The translations under genes and the position numbers were made by a program. Positions 41,272 through 50,067 of a stretch of 64,000 nucleotides of DNA are shown here, in pieces; the stretch's first letter is position 1, and the number at the start of each line of letters is the position of its first letter. Location: NCBI GenBank assembly GCA_017506865.1, contig JAFCMP010000223.1:868001-932000 (forward strand), read 5' to 3'. The DNA is from Tribonema minus. Taxonomy: Eukaryota > Sar > Xanthophyceae > Tribonematales > Tribonemataceae. The notes beneath the pieces are model-generated. The model ran no database searches and was not told where the DNA came from. It worked only from the letters and a program-made list of their open reading frames with translations.

Positions 41272-41820
41272 AGGGACGGGGCGAGGCGAGTCGAGTCGCG
41301 CCGACCCGGTCCGCATTCCGCCTTCGATCGCCCCGCCGCCGTTGACGAAGCTTCGAAGCATCAGAACGAGTTCAGCAGTAAAAGAGGTTGCCGGCTCGCA
41401 CCGTCATCGAGTTCTCGTCGTCAGGCGAGGCACCGGCGCAAAACGCCGAGCGCGCCGAAGTCTGTGACTGCACCGCCGGCGACATGAACTGCTGCAATAC
41501 CTCGGCGATGAAGCGACGCAAGCCACCGCTCCGACCTTGTCATCGTGTGCATGCAATGGATGCGGTCAGTGCGCTGAGGGAACAAGCAGATTACAGAGCA
41601 GCAGCCGCAATCAAGGCACAAGACAAGGCGCACACTCGGCTTCCCGTAGATTGAAAGGAGGTATATTGACTGGAGCTAGTTTGTTTGTCGCCGACCCGGC
41701 GAGGCTGCAGCTTGTGCGCCACTCAATTGGAAACAAGGTCTAACTTGCTACGGTCGGCGGAAGGCCTGGCCGAGCGCAAGGGGGAGGCACGGGTGACAAG
41801 CGGCGCAAGGACGTACGCCC
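41272..41820. other. Start of lower-GC island, no gene seen
   Basis: This is about 550 bases of visibly lower GC than the flanks. Only short open frames on the plus strand have Cys/Arg-rich shadow composition. I see no promoter motif of the two window classes. Confidence 0.4.
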
Positions 41821-42654
41821 CTAAACCTCCACCATCCCCTCAAAGCTGTTGGCGCCGTAGCCGTCAGCGCCGGAGAAGGTCAGCTCGACCTTCCCCGTGG
41901 CGCCGGCGCAAGCTGCTGTGCCTCCGGCGGTCGTCGGATACGCCACCTGACCCATCAGAGCATCGAAAGAGCAGGGCGCAGGGATCCACAGCCCGTCTGT
42001 GCGTTCGGCGACCGAAGTAGATAGCGACAACGGCGCCGCTTGCTGGCGCACTTGCCCGACTCCCTGGAGCTGAGCCTGCAGCCGCATATTCGCCGTCTGC
42101 GCCTCGAAAAGGGCCTGACTCGTACACGCCACAGTCGACCTCAGCTGAGAGTTCTCGACGGCAAGACGCTGACATTGAGCCGTAATGTCGGCGAGGGGAT
42201 CGCGGACAGCCGGAGGAAGCAGGCAGTCGCCGGCGCCGGGGGACGGGATATCCACCCAGGATCGCGGCGGACTTGAGGTCTTCGAGAGCTGGACGCGAAA
42301 GCACTCCGCGCCGCCCATGTCCCTCGGGTTCCAGTAGCGGATGATGCTGTCAACGGGAACGACGCCGAGAAGACCCGTCGCCAGCTCCGTCGCACTGGCG
42401 AGCCGTATGCCGGTGTTCTGGTTGTGTGCAAACACTCCCACCTCGTACTCCGTCAGCAGCTTGACCTTGATCTCGTCGCATCCGGAGAACTGTGCTGCGA
42501 AGCCACTATGCAGCCGCTCCGCCGTCCCGAGCGGGCACATGACAGGCTGGCGCGAGGTGAGAATGAAGCCAGCCTTGCGGGACTTGGAGCGCGGGCCCCA
42601 TACCTCCACCAGCCCGTGCAGCTGCTGCGAAAGCATGACGTTCTGGTCCTGCAT
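41821..42654 (-). CDS. Unrecognised 277-residue protein in the island
   Basis: Starts at the ATG at 42654 (MQDQNVMLSQQLHGLVEVWG). The first half is a beta-rich domain (SRKAGFILTSRQPVMCPLGT, GCDEIKVKLLTEYEVGVFAH, DSIIRYWNPRDMGGAECFRV). A helical stretch QCQRLAVENSQLRSTVACTS follows, then a C-terminal part ending GYGANSFEGMVEV. It may have an upstream exon: the frame stays open to an AG at about 42672 (CTCACAG). The beta domain followed by a leucine-zipper-like helix could be a DNA-binding regulator, but I cannot name a family. Composition unlike the viral flanks suggests transfer. Confidence 0.5.
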   Translation of the reverse strand: MQDQNVMLSQQLHGLVEVWGPRSKSRKAGFILTSRQPVMCPLGTAERLHSGFAAQFSGCDEIKVKLLTEYEVGVFAHNQNTGIRLASATELATGLLGVVPVDSIIRYWNPRDMGGAECFRVQLSKTSSPPRSWVDIPSPGAGDCLLPPAVRDPLADITAQCQRLAVENSQLRSTVACTSQALFEAQTANMRLQAQLQGVGQVRQQAAPLSLSTSVAERTDGLWIPAPCSFDALMGQVAYPTTAGGTAACAGATGKVELTFSGADGYGANSFEGMVEV

Positions 42655-43924
42655 CTTGACTTGTTTTGTGCTGTGAGGATCTGTATTGTGAGTGAAGAAG
42701 TGCTACCAGTCAGTCTGCTGACGGAATGCGCCCTCGGAAATTGTGCAACTTCAAAACGGGAATGCGGTCGGGACGGAATGTGTGGCCCCGACCGAAGGTT
42801 CTGGATGCATGAAGAGGCAGCCCCCGGCGATGCGATGCGTCCCGCGCATGGTTCATGCATCCCACAGCCGTGACGCCAAAGGTGATCGAGGCAAGTACAA
42901 CGTGCACCGCAATGCCATTGTGTCGCCGGCGACATCACGGTGGCGGCTGCGGGCGCCGACCGCGCGCCAAGCTGAAATATCACGTCACGACTTCACTTCC
43001 GACGTTTCCAAGACACGCACGTTCGAGCACTCAAGTCTCGACGATTCAATGTGATGCAGGCTCGGCGTGAGCGCGGGTCGGCGTCAAGCCGATCTCTCAG
43101 TTTACGCCGAGCCGGCGACTTGGCGACCAAACCGGCGCCGACTTACACGTGCGATCATGACGCCAACGGAAGCACACGCATGCACCAAGTGAGGATTCTA
43201 GGTACATCACCTGCTCATGCAAAGTCACATGTCGGCGTGATGAGGATGCGGCAACCCGAACGAGTGCGCACACGGAGGAGAGGCAGGCAAGCAGGCAGCA
43301 CTTGAAGAGCAGTGACAAACACACACGGGGGCATTCGGACGTTTGTGTTTTTCATTCGGCGTTCTGTGGCTCTGGTGCGTTCCCTGTGGCACTCTTTCTA
43401 CACAACTTGTGGCGACTGACCCTCCTCCCACAAAACGGGGCACTGACAAAAAGGTACTGCGCCGTGTCGCCAAGGCGACGCTCGGCTGCAGCACACTGTC
43501 AAAACGTGCGAATACTGCAAAAGAAACACTTTGACTCGGCGCATCGGCTGCAAAATCGAAAAGACAAGACGACGCATGTATCGACTGCGGCGGCGGGGCG
43601 CTACGCGCGCGGCCAGCGGCAAACAGCGGAGACTGCGTCGTCCTTACGGGGGGCGGTGGGCGGCGAGGGGGGCAACACATGGTGGCCTTCCCTCAGCCAT
43701 TTACGGGTCCGGTACTGAAGAAGCACGAGCGCTGCTGCGACTGGCGCTACACTCCTTACACGGCATGCGGATTCGCACACAGAGATGCCAGCAGATGAAA
43801 AATGGGTCGAGCTGCGGGGGAACACCCCTCGTCCCGCGCGTACTCACGGGATTCTAGAAACAAGGCAGAGCTGCTGTGACTCAAAGGCATACTGCTGCGA
43901 GCCTGCCGCGCCGTCAGACGGCGC
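42655..43924. other. Intergenic or intronic part of the island
   Basis: About 1.27 kb with only short frames. It contains consensus-like splice donors on the minus strand, for example GTGAGT at 43851-43846 and GTAAGT at 43144-43139, so parts may be introns or exons of an unmodelled minus-strand gene. No window-type promoter motif is seen. Confidence 0.35.
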
Positions 43925-44746
43925 CTAGTGAAGGCACATGTGGTAGACTCCCTCCAGCGCTTTGAGTTTGGCAAGTTTGGCAGAGTCCTCCCTCCGGTCG
44001 CGGATGAACGCCGCCGTGGTCGCAGGGGAGAGAGGTTCGGGGGATGGCCGCATGTTGAGCGGCGACACTCGCAGCTCCATCAGGCCGGCCTGATCTCCGG
44101 CATTTGACGATGGCGCCGGGGATCTCGCGGTGAAGTCCCCGGCGGGGCTCGGCGCCGCCAGCATGCTGAACGAGTCCATGCTGTCGGCGGTGCCGCAGGC
44201 CGAGCCCCTGAACATATCCAGGCAGTCGCGGATGTCCCGCTCGCCAGAGGAGGAAATTGACCCGAAAAACGCGTGCATCGGGGACTCGTCCATCCGGGGC
44301 TCGTCGATGACCAGCTGCGGCGGGGCCGAGTAGGAGGGCAAGCTCGGAGCCTCGCCGACAGGGTTGTGCTGAGCGATGAAGTACCGTTCCACCGGCATGC
44401 CCGGATCTGCGCACGAGTCGGCGTACGCGGTGCTGTCCATACTTCCGGCGGCCAGATTGGTCGCGATCGCCGACGGCATGAAGCCGGCGTAGTCGCCAGA
44501 CATCGGCGCCGCACCGGACAGGGCGAAGCTTCTGCTTTGGCGCTGGTACGCATTCGCTCTGGCCGCGCAAGCCGCCATTGAGAGTTCAGCTTGCACGGCC
44601 TGCGCCTGGCTCGGCGGGCAGAACAGAGCTAACGAGTGCCAGGCACGCGCAGGAAGTGGCTGAATCTGCGGTTGGAAGCTGAACACGCCAGCAGAGGGCG
44701 AGGACTCCATCAGCTGCTCCATGAACGTCGGGTCAGAGTGCTCCAT
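43925..44746 (-). CDS. Unrecognised Ser/Met/Pro-rich protein in the island
   Basis: From the ATG at 44746 (MEHSDPTFMEQLMESSPSAG) the 273 residues are low in Lys and rich in Ser, Ala, Met and Pro (FQPQIQPLPARAWHSLALFC, MSGDYAGFMPSAIATNLAAG, DIRDCLDMFRGSACGTADSM). They end in a helix DRREDSAKLAKLKALEGVYH. This resembles an activation-domain-like disordered regulator. The frame runs further upstream through repetitive GTACAGTGG sequence, which is not believed. A minus-strand donor CAG/GTAGGG lies at 45000. A host-derived, perhaps spliced gene is possible. Confidence 0.45.
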   Translation of the reverse strand: MEHSDPTFMEQLMESSPSAGVFSFQPQIQPLPARAWHSLALFCPPSQAQAVQAELSMAACAARANAYQRQSRSFALSGAAPMSGDYAGFMPSAIATNLAAGSMDSTAYADSCADPGMPVERYFIAQHNPVGEAPSLPSYSAPPQLVIDEPRMDESPMHAFFGSISSSGERDIRDCLDMFRGSACGTADSMDSFSMLAAPSPAGDFTARSPAPSSNAGDQAGLMELRVSPLNMRPSPEPLSPATTAAFIRDRREDSAKLAKLKALEGVYHMCLH

Positions 44747-45721
44747 GCTGCTGCAACAGCTGTCCTGCCCTAGCTGTGTGGCAGGCGAAGACAGGCGGGT
44801 CGGAATGCTTGTGAGGGTCAGATTCTGCAGCAGCAGGATCCAGGATTGCATCACTGACTGGCATCGCTGCAGCAGGACGGGAACTGATCGGACCGCTGCT
44901 GCAGTACAGTGGTGTGCTGCGGTACAGTGGTGTGGTGTAATGGCAGTGTCCACAGCACTGGCGGGCACCGCCAGTGCGCACGCAGAGGATTTGCCCTACC
45001 TGAAAGTTTTGAAAGTTTTCAGAGGGTTGGGGCCTGACTCAGCAGAAGCAGCAAGCAGTGCCACGCATGCAAGACGCACTGACACTGACCTTCTTGTCAA
45101 TGAACACGCTCCCCGCTCCTGGCTGCTGGTTGCGCTTGTATGTGTGGCGAGGAGTGTAGCCTGCTGGGATTTAAGTAACGACCGGTGGCCAGGAAAACCC
45201 ATTCCCCATGAACTCTGGAAAATGCCCCTTCAGCCCCTTTGCAGCTTCACCACTTTGGAATTCAGGATGCAGAATGCGATTGAAGAGGCTGAAAGGGTGC
45301 GTCAGAGCACCCTGACGACGGACCGCCACCCATGGACTAGCCAGCACCTTGGCTCCTGCACGCGCAGGTCCAGACCATCGACCCGCTCCCCGCTGTGGCC
45401 CCGCTTGTGCCCTTTCAACTCCGCTGCTCGGTTGAGCGCGTGAACAGAGGTCGGAATGCGCTGCCTGCGGGTCCCCACGCGCTCGCTGCCTGCTCTTTCT
45501 GCAGGTGCTGCTGATACTGCTGCTGGTTCTGAAGTGCTTGACCAGCTGCTCTGGACTGTAGTGAGCTCCTACCTGCACCGGGCGACACCCTGCGCCTCCT
45601 GGAGCTCTGCAGGCCGGGACGGACCTGTCAGATTTTTCCACTTGTTCCAGAAAAAGTAGAGAATTGAGTCTGCGGCGGGCTTGCGCGCCGGCGCCAGCTC
45701 GGCGCCGCGATGGGCATCAAA
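44747..45721. other. Rest of the island, no certain gene
   Basis: About 970 bases. The minus strand carries possible exon fragments with Gln-rich translation and donors CAG/GTAGGG (45000) and CAG/GTAGGA (45572). I could not assemble a supported gene. Confidence 0.35.
44904..44934. repeat. Direct repeat GTACAGTGGTGTG
   Basis: Two exact 13-base copies, at 44904 and 44922, with 5 bases between. Confidence 0.6.
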
Positions 45722-45741
45722 TGAAAAATATGTAGAGCGCA
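45722..45741 (+). promoter_or_regulatory. A-tract promoter, near-consensus
   Basis: TGAAAAATATGTAGAGCGCA, about 18 bases before the ATG at 45759. It marks the return to virus-type sequence at the right edge of the island. Confidence 0.6.
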
Positions 45742-45758
45742 GAGTACCCCTGGCCACG

Positions 45759-47696
45759 ATGACTACAGTGCTCGCCGGGGCTGTGCTCGGCACGGCACTC
45801 TTCCGCGTGCTCAGCGCTTCCAGCGCGCCCAGGTACGATGAGGAAGGCGACCAGGACGACCTCGAGGCGCTGGGAGCGGCGAACGCGGTGGAAGCCGAGG
45901 AGCTACTGCAGGAGCCCGCCATGCAGCAACAGACGGCTGCGGACGCCCGAGCGCAAGCGGACCTCCAGACATCATCGGCAGCCGCAGAGCCCGCCCCGGC
46001 CCTGGCGAGAGTGCCCGCGCTGCTTCCCTCCGGCACCGGATGGGAGCCGCCGGCGATGCTGGCCCCGATCACCGACATCGACAACGAGTACCAGGACTTC
46101 ATGGGGGCGCTAATGCAGGCAGAGCGCGAGCGCACTCAGGACATGCGGGACAGGCTGACGCGCATGCAGGATGCTGCGAAGACGAGCGAGTTCGAGCGGC
46201 AGCGCCAGATCTTCGAAGCGCCGCCGGCTGCGAACCGCGAGCCGCCCGCATGCGAGACTCCGGGCGTCAGGGGGCCGGGCTGGCTGACGCAAGTCGGCCC
46301 CAGGCCGGCGAAGGCGTCAGGCACAGTGAAGCAGATGCCGTCGAGAGAGGACGTGGAAAACTCGGCGCAGCTCGCACGACGCCGGGCCATCGTCGACGCC
46401 GAGGTGGCCTCGGGCGCCGCTGGCACTTCACGTTTCATGAACAAGGAACGGCCCGAGCATCAGGAGTGGACGGCGACGGGACTCAATCGGAACGCGCAGC
46501 CCGGAAGGGATGACTTCCTGCTGGTGCGAGAGGGGGGCATGCAGGTGCCGATCACGGCCCGGGGCCGCAGCGACCGGACCGGCGCGGCGTGGCACGAGGC
46601 GGGACCCGACGACCACGCCAGGAGGTCGGAAGGGCTGCAGTACCCCGGCCCGCCAGGGCCGGGTGCCGCAATGATGGCGCTGGCCGGCATCGCCAGGTCG
46701 GAGGCAGCCACCGGCGCTCGACGCTCCGCCTCGATGACCGGCGAGGTCGCCGGTGGACGGAGGGCGCTCGGCGCAGGATCGGTCAGCGGCGCCGTCAGAC
46801 AGGTGCCGCACGCGAAGGTAGACACGCACATGATCGAGAGGGGCACAGCACAAATGTCTTTGGGATCGGCGCGCGCTTCGAATCCTCATCTGCGCCAGAG
46901 AGCGGAAACGGGAGTCGGCGCCGGGCCAATCGGCTCGGTTCGACGAGGAGCCCTCGGCGCCGCTTCGGCTCGTGACGCCGGGCTCGCCGGTCGTGACGAC
47001 GCCGGCATGGGCGCGCTCCAATCCGCAGCTGGCTGGAGGTCGGGCGGAACCGGCGGCGCTGCCAGCAGAGACGGACACATCGCGGGGCGCGACGACGTCG
47101 GCGTCAGGATCCGCGATCCCGGCGCGACGTGGGCGCCGCCATCGACCGCCGGTCCTGCGTGGTCCTCCGAGCTTCGGACCGCGGAGAACTCGCTGCCAGT
47201 GACCGATCCGCGCAGCGTCTCCAATTCCGTCGCGCAGTCCGCAGGCTTCGTCTCGCGGCAATACGCCTTCACGGGGTCGAAGGAGCGGCTGGCAGAGGGC
47301 GCAGCGGCGATGCGCATGCAGGGAGGGGTCAAGGCTGCCATCGCTGCAGCGCCGATGGAAGGGGCGGCGCTCCGGCAGAGGGCCAACGCTCCGCAGGGGT
47401 ACGCCCACCTGACCGGCGCCTCTGCGAACGCTGCCGGCGGCGGCTGCGGCACCTCCGCCTCGGCGCCTCCCTCCCAGACTCAGGACCTGCGGCAGAGCGT
47501 TCGGGGAGACGCGCTTCACGAGGTGGGAGCCAGGGCTCAGGTGGGGTCTGCTCCCGCGGTCGTGAGCGGCATGCGCACAGATCTGGGCCTGAAGGAGGAG
47601 GCGGCAGCGGCGGACAGGGACCACGCTACGGTGGGTGCAGTGCTGCGCCAGCGCCGGTGGCGTCACGTTCCCGGAGCGGTCGCCTTCTCCGAATGA
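45759..47696 (+). CDS. Membrane-anchored virion-type protein, 645 residues
   Basis: The ATG at 45759 (MTTVLAGAVLGTALFRVLSA) gives an N-terminal anchor helix directly after the promoter; the frame upstream is not used. An acidic/Gln-rich region, a helical part (DNEYQDFMGALMQAERERTQ, DMRDRLTRMQDAAKTSEFER) and a long low-complexity Ala/Gly/Arg region follow. The latter contains MNKERPEHQEWTATGLNRNA and repeated GRDDxG units. The layout (single anchor, then long extended Arg/Gly-rich body) recalls large membrane-attached virion proteins of giant viruses. I do not assign a family. Confidence 0.7.
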   Translation: MTTVLAGAVLGTALFRVLSASSAPRYDEEGDQDDLEALGAANAVEAEELLQEPAMQQQTAADARAQADLQTSSAAAEPAPALARVPALLPSGTGWEPPAMLAPITDIDNEYQDFMGALMQAERERTQDMRDRLTRMQDAAKTSEFERQRQIFEAPPAANREPPACETPGVRGPGWLTQVGPRPAKASGTVKQMPSREDVENSAQLARRRAIVDAEVASGAAGTSRFMNKERPEHQEWTATGLNRNAQPGRDDFLLVREGGMQVPITARGRSDRTGAAWHEAGPDDHARRSEGLQYPGPPGPGAAMMALAGIARSEAATGARRSASMTGEVAGGRRALGAGSVSGAVRQVPHAKVDTHMIERGTAQMSLGSARASNPHLRQRAETGVGAGPIGSVRRGALGAASARDAGLAGRDDAGMGALQSAAGWRSGGTGGAASRDGHIAGRDDVGVRIRDPGATWAPPSTAGPAWSSELRTAENSLPVTDPRSVSNSVAQSAGFVSRQYAFTGSKERLAEGAAAMRMQGGVKAAIAAAPMEGAALRQRANAPQGYAHLTGASANAAGGGCGTSASAPPSQTQDLRQSVRGDALHEVGARAQVGSAPAVVSGMRTDLGLKEEAAAADRDHATVGAVLRQRRWRHVPGAVAFSE

Positions 47697-47705
47697 GCAG
47701 TGGCG

Positions 47706-47726
47706 ACGGAATGCGGGCGCGTTCCG
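47706..47726. repeat. Palindromic element, copy 2
   Basis: Same 21 bases as at 22628-22648. Here it lies 10 bases after a stop codon, where a hairpin could mark a transcript end. Confidence 0.6.
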
Positions 47727-47747
47727 CGGGGCTCGGCGGGCGGAGGC

Positions 47748-47768
47748 GCGAAAAAGTATTGTGAAGGG
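47748..47768 (+). promoter_or_regulatory. A-tract promoter-like motif
   Basis: GCGAAAAAGTATTGTGAAGGG, about 14 bases before the ATG at 47781. Confidence 0.45.
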
Positions 47769-47780
47769 CCAGCACAACAC

Positions 47781-48077
47781 ATGAGCACCACAACCCCTCC
47801 CGCCGCGGCCTCGACCACGACCTACCTCATATCGCTCAGGGCCGTACTGGTGATCGCCGCGGTGGCATTCGGAGCCGGTGCTGCGGCCGGCGCGTACGCC
47901 CTTCACGAAATCGGGCAGAAGCCTCGGTCGAGGAAGCGGGTGTCGTTCGAGGAGCCCGAGATCGTCGACGGCGTGGAGGGAGAGCTCAAGCCGGGCGCGG
48001 AAAGAAAGCCGCTGCCGCGAGGGGGCGGCGCGTCGAAGCCTCAGGGCGCCGGACGGCGATGGACCCCTCTGTACTGA
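47781..48077 (+). CDS. Small membrane protein, 98 residues
   Basis: Starts MSTTTPPAAASTTTYLISLR. A transmembrane helix AVLVIAAVAFGAGAAAGAYA lies at about residues 21-41. A basic then acidic cytosolic-type tail (PRSRKRVSFEEPEIVDGVEG) follows, and the end is GRRWTPLY. The last 19 bases overlap the start of the next gene, so the two are probably expressed together. No family. Confidence 0.6.
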   Translation: MSTTTPPAAASTTTYLISLRAVLVIAAVAFGAGAAAGAYALHEIGQKPRSRKRVSFEEPEIVDGVEGELKPGAERKPLPRGGGASKPQGAGRRWTPLY

Positions 48078-48883
48078 GCCGCGTGCTGCGGCTCTTCGAC
48101 GGCGTGGACTCGGTCGGACTGGAGGTCAAGGGCACGCTGCACTGCGCGAGCGTAGGAGGGCGGGGCATCGAGCGCCGGCCCTTCGAGCGTCTGCACGAGA
48201 GGCTGGCGGCGGGAGTGGGCTGGGCGAGCGTGGACCCCAGCTGGACGCGCAGGGTGACGTACCGCATGCGGGAGCAAGACGCACGGCTGTCGTACGAGGC
48301 GGAAGGAGACACGAGCTGCAGACGGCACGTCGTGCACGACCTGGCAGCAGTCACCTCGGGCGACCTCACCGCCGTCATCCGCAGGAGCTCGCGCCCGCAG
48401 GTCGTGCCGCCCCCCAAGGACTCGAGGTACAAGGACGTGAGGGTCGACATGACCAGGAGATTCCACAAGAGGTCGTCCGCCGTGCCTGGCTTCGCGTGGT
48501 GCTTCGAGCTGACCGTGAGGTGGCACGGAGTGTGCGTCCGCGACCTGGACTCGGCCCCCCCTCGATACCTGGCCTCAGTTGTGATGCAGAGGGAGTGGCT
48601 GGAGAGCGCGCCCGCGCCCGTCGTGCTGACGACGGAGGTCAGAATGTGGCTGGCTCAGAACATCCTGCTCAAGCTGCGGGACGCGGTCGTGCAGTCCGGG
48701 GAGGGGGACCTGACGCAATGCGCTGCGCGCTTGCACTGGAGCGCGGCGGGCGACGTCACGCCCGCCCCCCCCGACGACGCCGTCGAGGACGCCGTCGAGC
48801 TGGCGAGCGAATCGGACTGCGAGATGGCGCTGCAGCAGAGCGACGAGCCGGACGCGGCAGTCTGCGGCGAACAAGATGAATGA
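48059..48883 (+). CDS. Possible RNA 5'-triphosphatase (TTM fold)
   Basis: The 274-residue product (MDPSVLSRVLRLFDGVDSVG) has a strand order and residues like the triphosphate tunnel metalloenzymes that start mRNA capping. SVGLEVKGTL is an E-x-K strand in place of ExExK. VTYRMREQDARLSYEA and TAVIRRSSRPQVVPP are basic strands. KDVRVDMTRRF corresponds to the R-x-DxT strand, and WCFELTVRWHG to the closing E-containing strand. The first Glu pair is incomplete, so activity is uncertain. Giant viruses often encode capping enzymes, and no other capping domain is seen nearby except the ligase-like protein at 13923. The tail is acidic. Confidence 0.6.
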   Translation: MDPSVLSRVLRLFDGVDSVGLEVKGTLHCASVGGRGIERRPFERLHERLAAGVGWASVDPSWTRRVTYRMREQDARLSYEAEGDTSCRRHVVHDLAAVTSGDLTAVIRRSSRPQVVPPPKDSRYKDVRVDMTRRFHKRSSAVPGFAWCFELTVRWHGVCVRDLDSAPPRYLASVVMQREWLESAPAPVVLTTEVRMWLAQNILLKLRDAVVQSGEGDLTQCAARLHWSAAGDVTPAPPDDAVEDAVELASESDCEMALQQSDEPDAAVCGEQDE

Positions 48884-48987
48884 GAGAGAGAGGTCGCCAC
48901 GTCGTCTGCATTCAATTTGTTGTCCGAGTCGCTCCGCGCTCTCTCTTCGTGCACTCGCTCGCTCGCCTCGTCGTCAGCGGTCCGCCG

Positions 48988-49521
48988 TCAGCTGCTGCTG
49001 CCGATGCTGCCGCTGTTGCCGCCGCTGCGCCTCGTCTTATTGCCTAGCTTGCGCTTCAAGTCTGCGAGCGGAGGGACAGAGCACCGACGTCAGGTGTGTC
49101 TGGCTGCTGACGCGGCGCTTGCGTGACGGTCGCGCAACGGATGCGGGTACTCACGGTGGCCGAGGACGTACGCCACCGCGAAAGACGCCGCAGTCATGTT
49201 GCAGCTCTTCAGGATCTGATGCGGCTTGGGGTCCGGCAAGGACCGGATCTCCTGCAACGCCTTCCTCTCCTCGCGGACGGACATGGTGGCGACAGCCGGC
49301 ATCATCTTCTTCTTCTTGATCGGAGGACTGCCGCCCTCCCCGCGCCCCTCGAGGGACCCCCGTTTCTCCGCGCACTCGCAGCCTGAGCCCTCCTGCGCCC
49401 CGGGATCCGCCTCCCCTCGCTCGCCGCAGCCGGCGTAGAGCGTCCGCCTCCTGCGCTTCCCTGCCGACCGCACCGCGCTCGTGACGAGAAGAGCATCGCT
49501 CCAGGGGTCCGCGGGCGCCAT
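48988..49521 (-). CDS. Spliced basic protein, 146 residues
   Basis: Exon 1 is 49521-49155 and exon 2 is 49061-48988, with a 93-base intron (CACC/GTGAGT to CTCGCAG). Exon 1 encodes MAPADPWSDALLVTSAVRSA, a basic KRRRRTLYAG, a linker with PPIKKKKMMP, and a helical end VREERKALQEIRSLPDPKPH with NMTAASFAVAYVLGH. Exon 2 completes HLKRKLGNKTRRSGGNSGSI GSSS. The unspliced frame instead becomes Arg/His/Ala-rich, which supports the intron. The basic nature and KKKK cluster suggest a nuclear or DNA-binding protein. No family recognised. Confidence 0.7.
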
Positions 49522-49540
49522 GGGAGGGAGTTCACGTCAC

Positions 49541-49568
49541 GGCGTCAACAAATTTTCTTTAGCACCAC
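49541..49568. promoter_or_regulatory. Bidirectional promoter region
   Basis: Leftward GAAAATTTGTTGACGCC (for 49521); rightward CAAATTTTCTTTAGCACC (for 49584). Confidence 0.5.
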
Positions 49569-49583
49569 TCGCACGGCCTTCGC

Positions 49584-50024
49584 ATGACGGAACGCAACGC
49601 CGCCGCCGCACGGCCCGCTACGGAGGCGGCCCGGAGCGAGAGGCTGAGGGAGCTGCTGACGGCGCTGGGGAGGGAGGGGGTGCCGCTCCGCGACGACAGC
49701 TCGCTCTGCCGTTGCTTCGTCGAGGGCACTCTCAGCCCCCCCATGGGAGCGGACGAGGTCGCACGCACGTGCGCCCTGCACCGCTTCCTGTACGAATGCA
49801 CCGACTACGAGGCGAGATGTCGCCTCAACCTGCCGGTGATGGCCGCCAGCCTCGCGCCGTCGCTGGGATCGTGGGCGGCGGCGTGGTGCTACGTCAAGGC
49901 GAACGAGGCTCCGGCCATCAAGGCCGCTGCACTCGCCGCGGCGGGAGGGATCCCCGACACGTGGCCGTGGCTGTCGCACCACCGGAAGTGGCAACGGCGC
50001 GAGAGCGGGGAGGGGGGCGACTGA
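49584..50024 (+). CDS. Unrecognised 146-residue protein
   Basis: Starts MTERNAAAARPATEAARSER. It is helical, with a cysteine-containing core (DSSLCRCFVEGTLSPPMGAD, RTCALHRFLYECTDYEARCR) and an aromatic C-terminal part (GSWAAAWCYVKANEAPAIKA, DTWPWLSHHRKWQRRESGEG). Six cysteines could form disulphides or bind metal. No family recognised. It is followed by the Vps62-like gene in the same direction. Confidence 0.6.
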   Translation: MTERNAAAARPATEAARSERLRELLTALGREGVPLRDDSSLCRCFVEGTLSPPMGADEVARTCALHRFLYECTDYEARCRLNLPVMAASLAPSLGSWAAAWCYVKANEAPAIKAAALAAAGGIPDTWPWLSHHRKWQRRESGEGGD

Positions 50025-50032
50025 AGCCGCCA

Positions 50033-50050
50033 GGTTTTTCTCTCGCGGCA
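50033..50050 (+). promoter_or_regulatory. T-rich promoter-like motif
   Basis: AGGTTTTTCTCTCGCGGC, about 18 bases before the ATG at 50068. Confidence 0.45.
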
Positions 50051-50067
50051 GGTAAGAAAGCGCAGAG

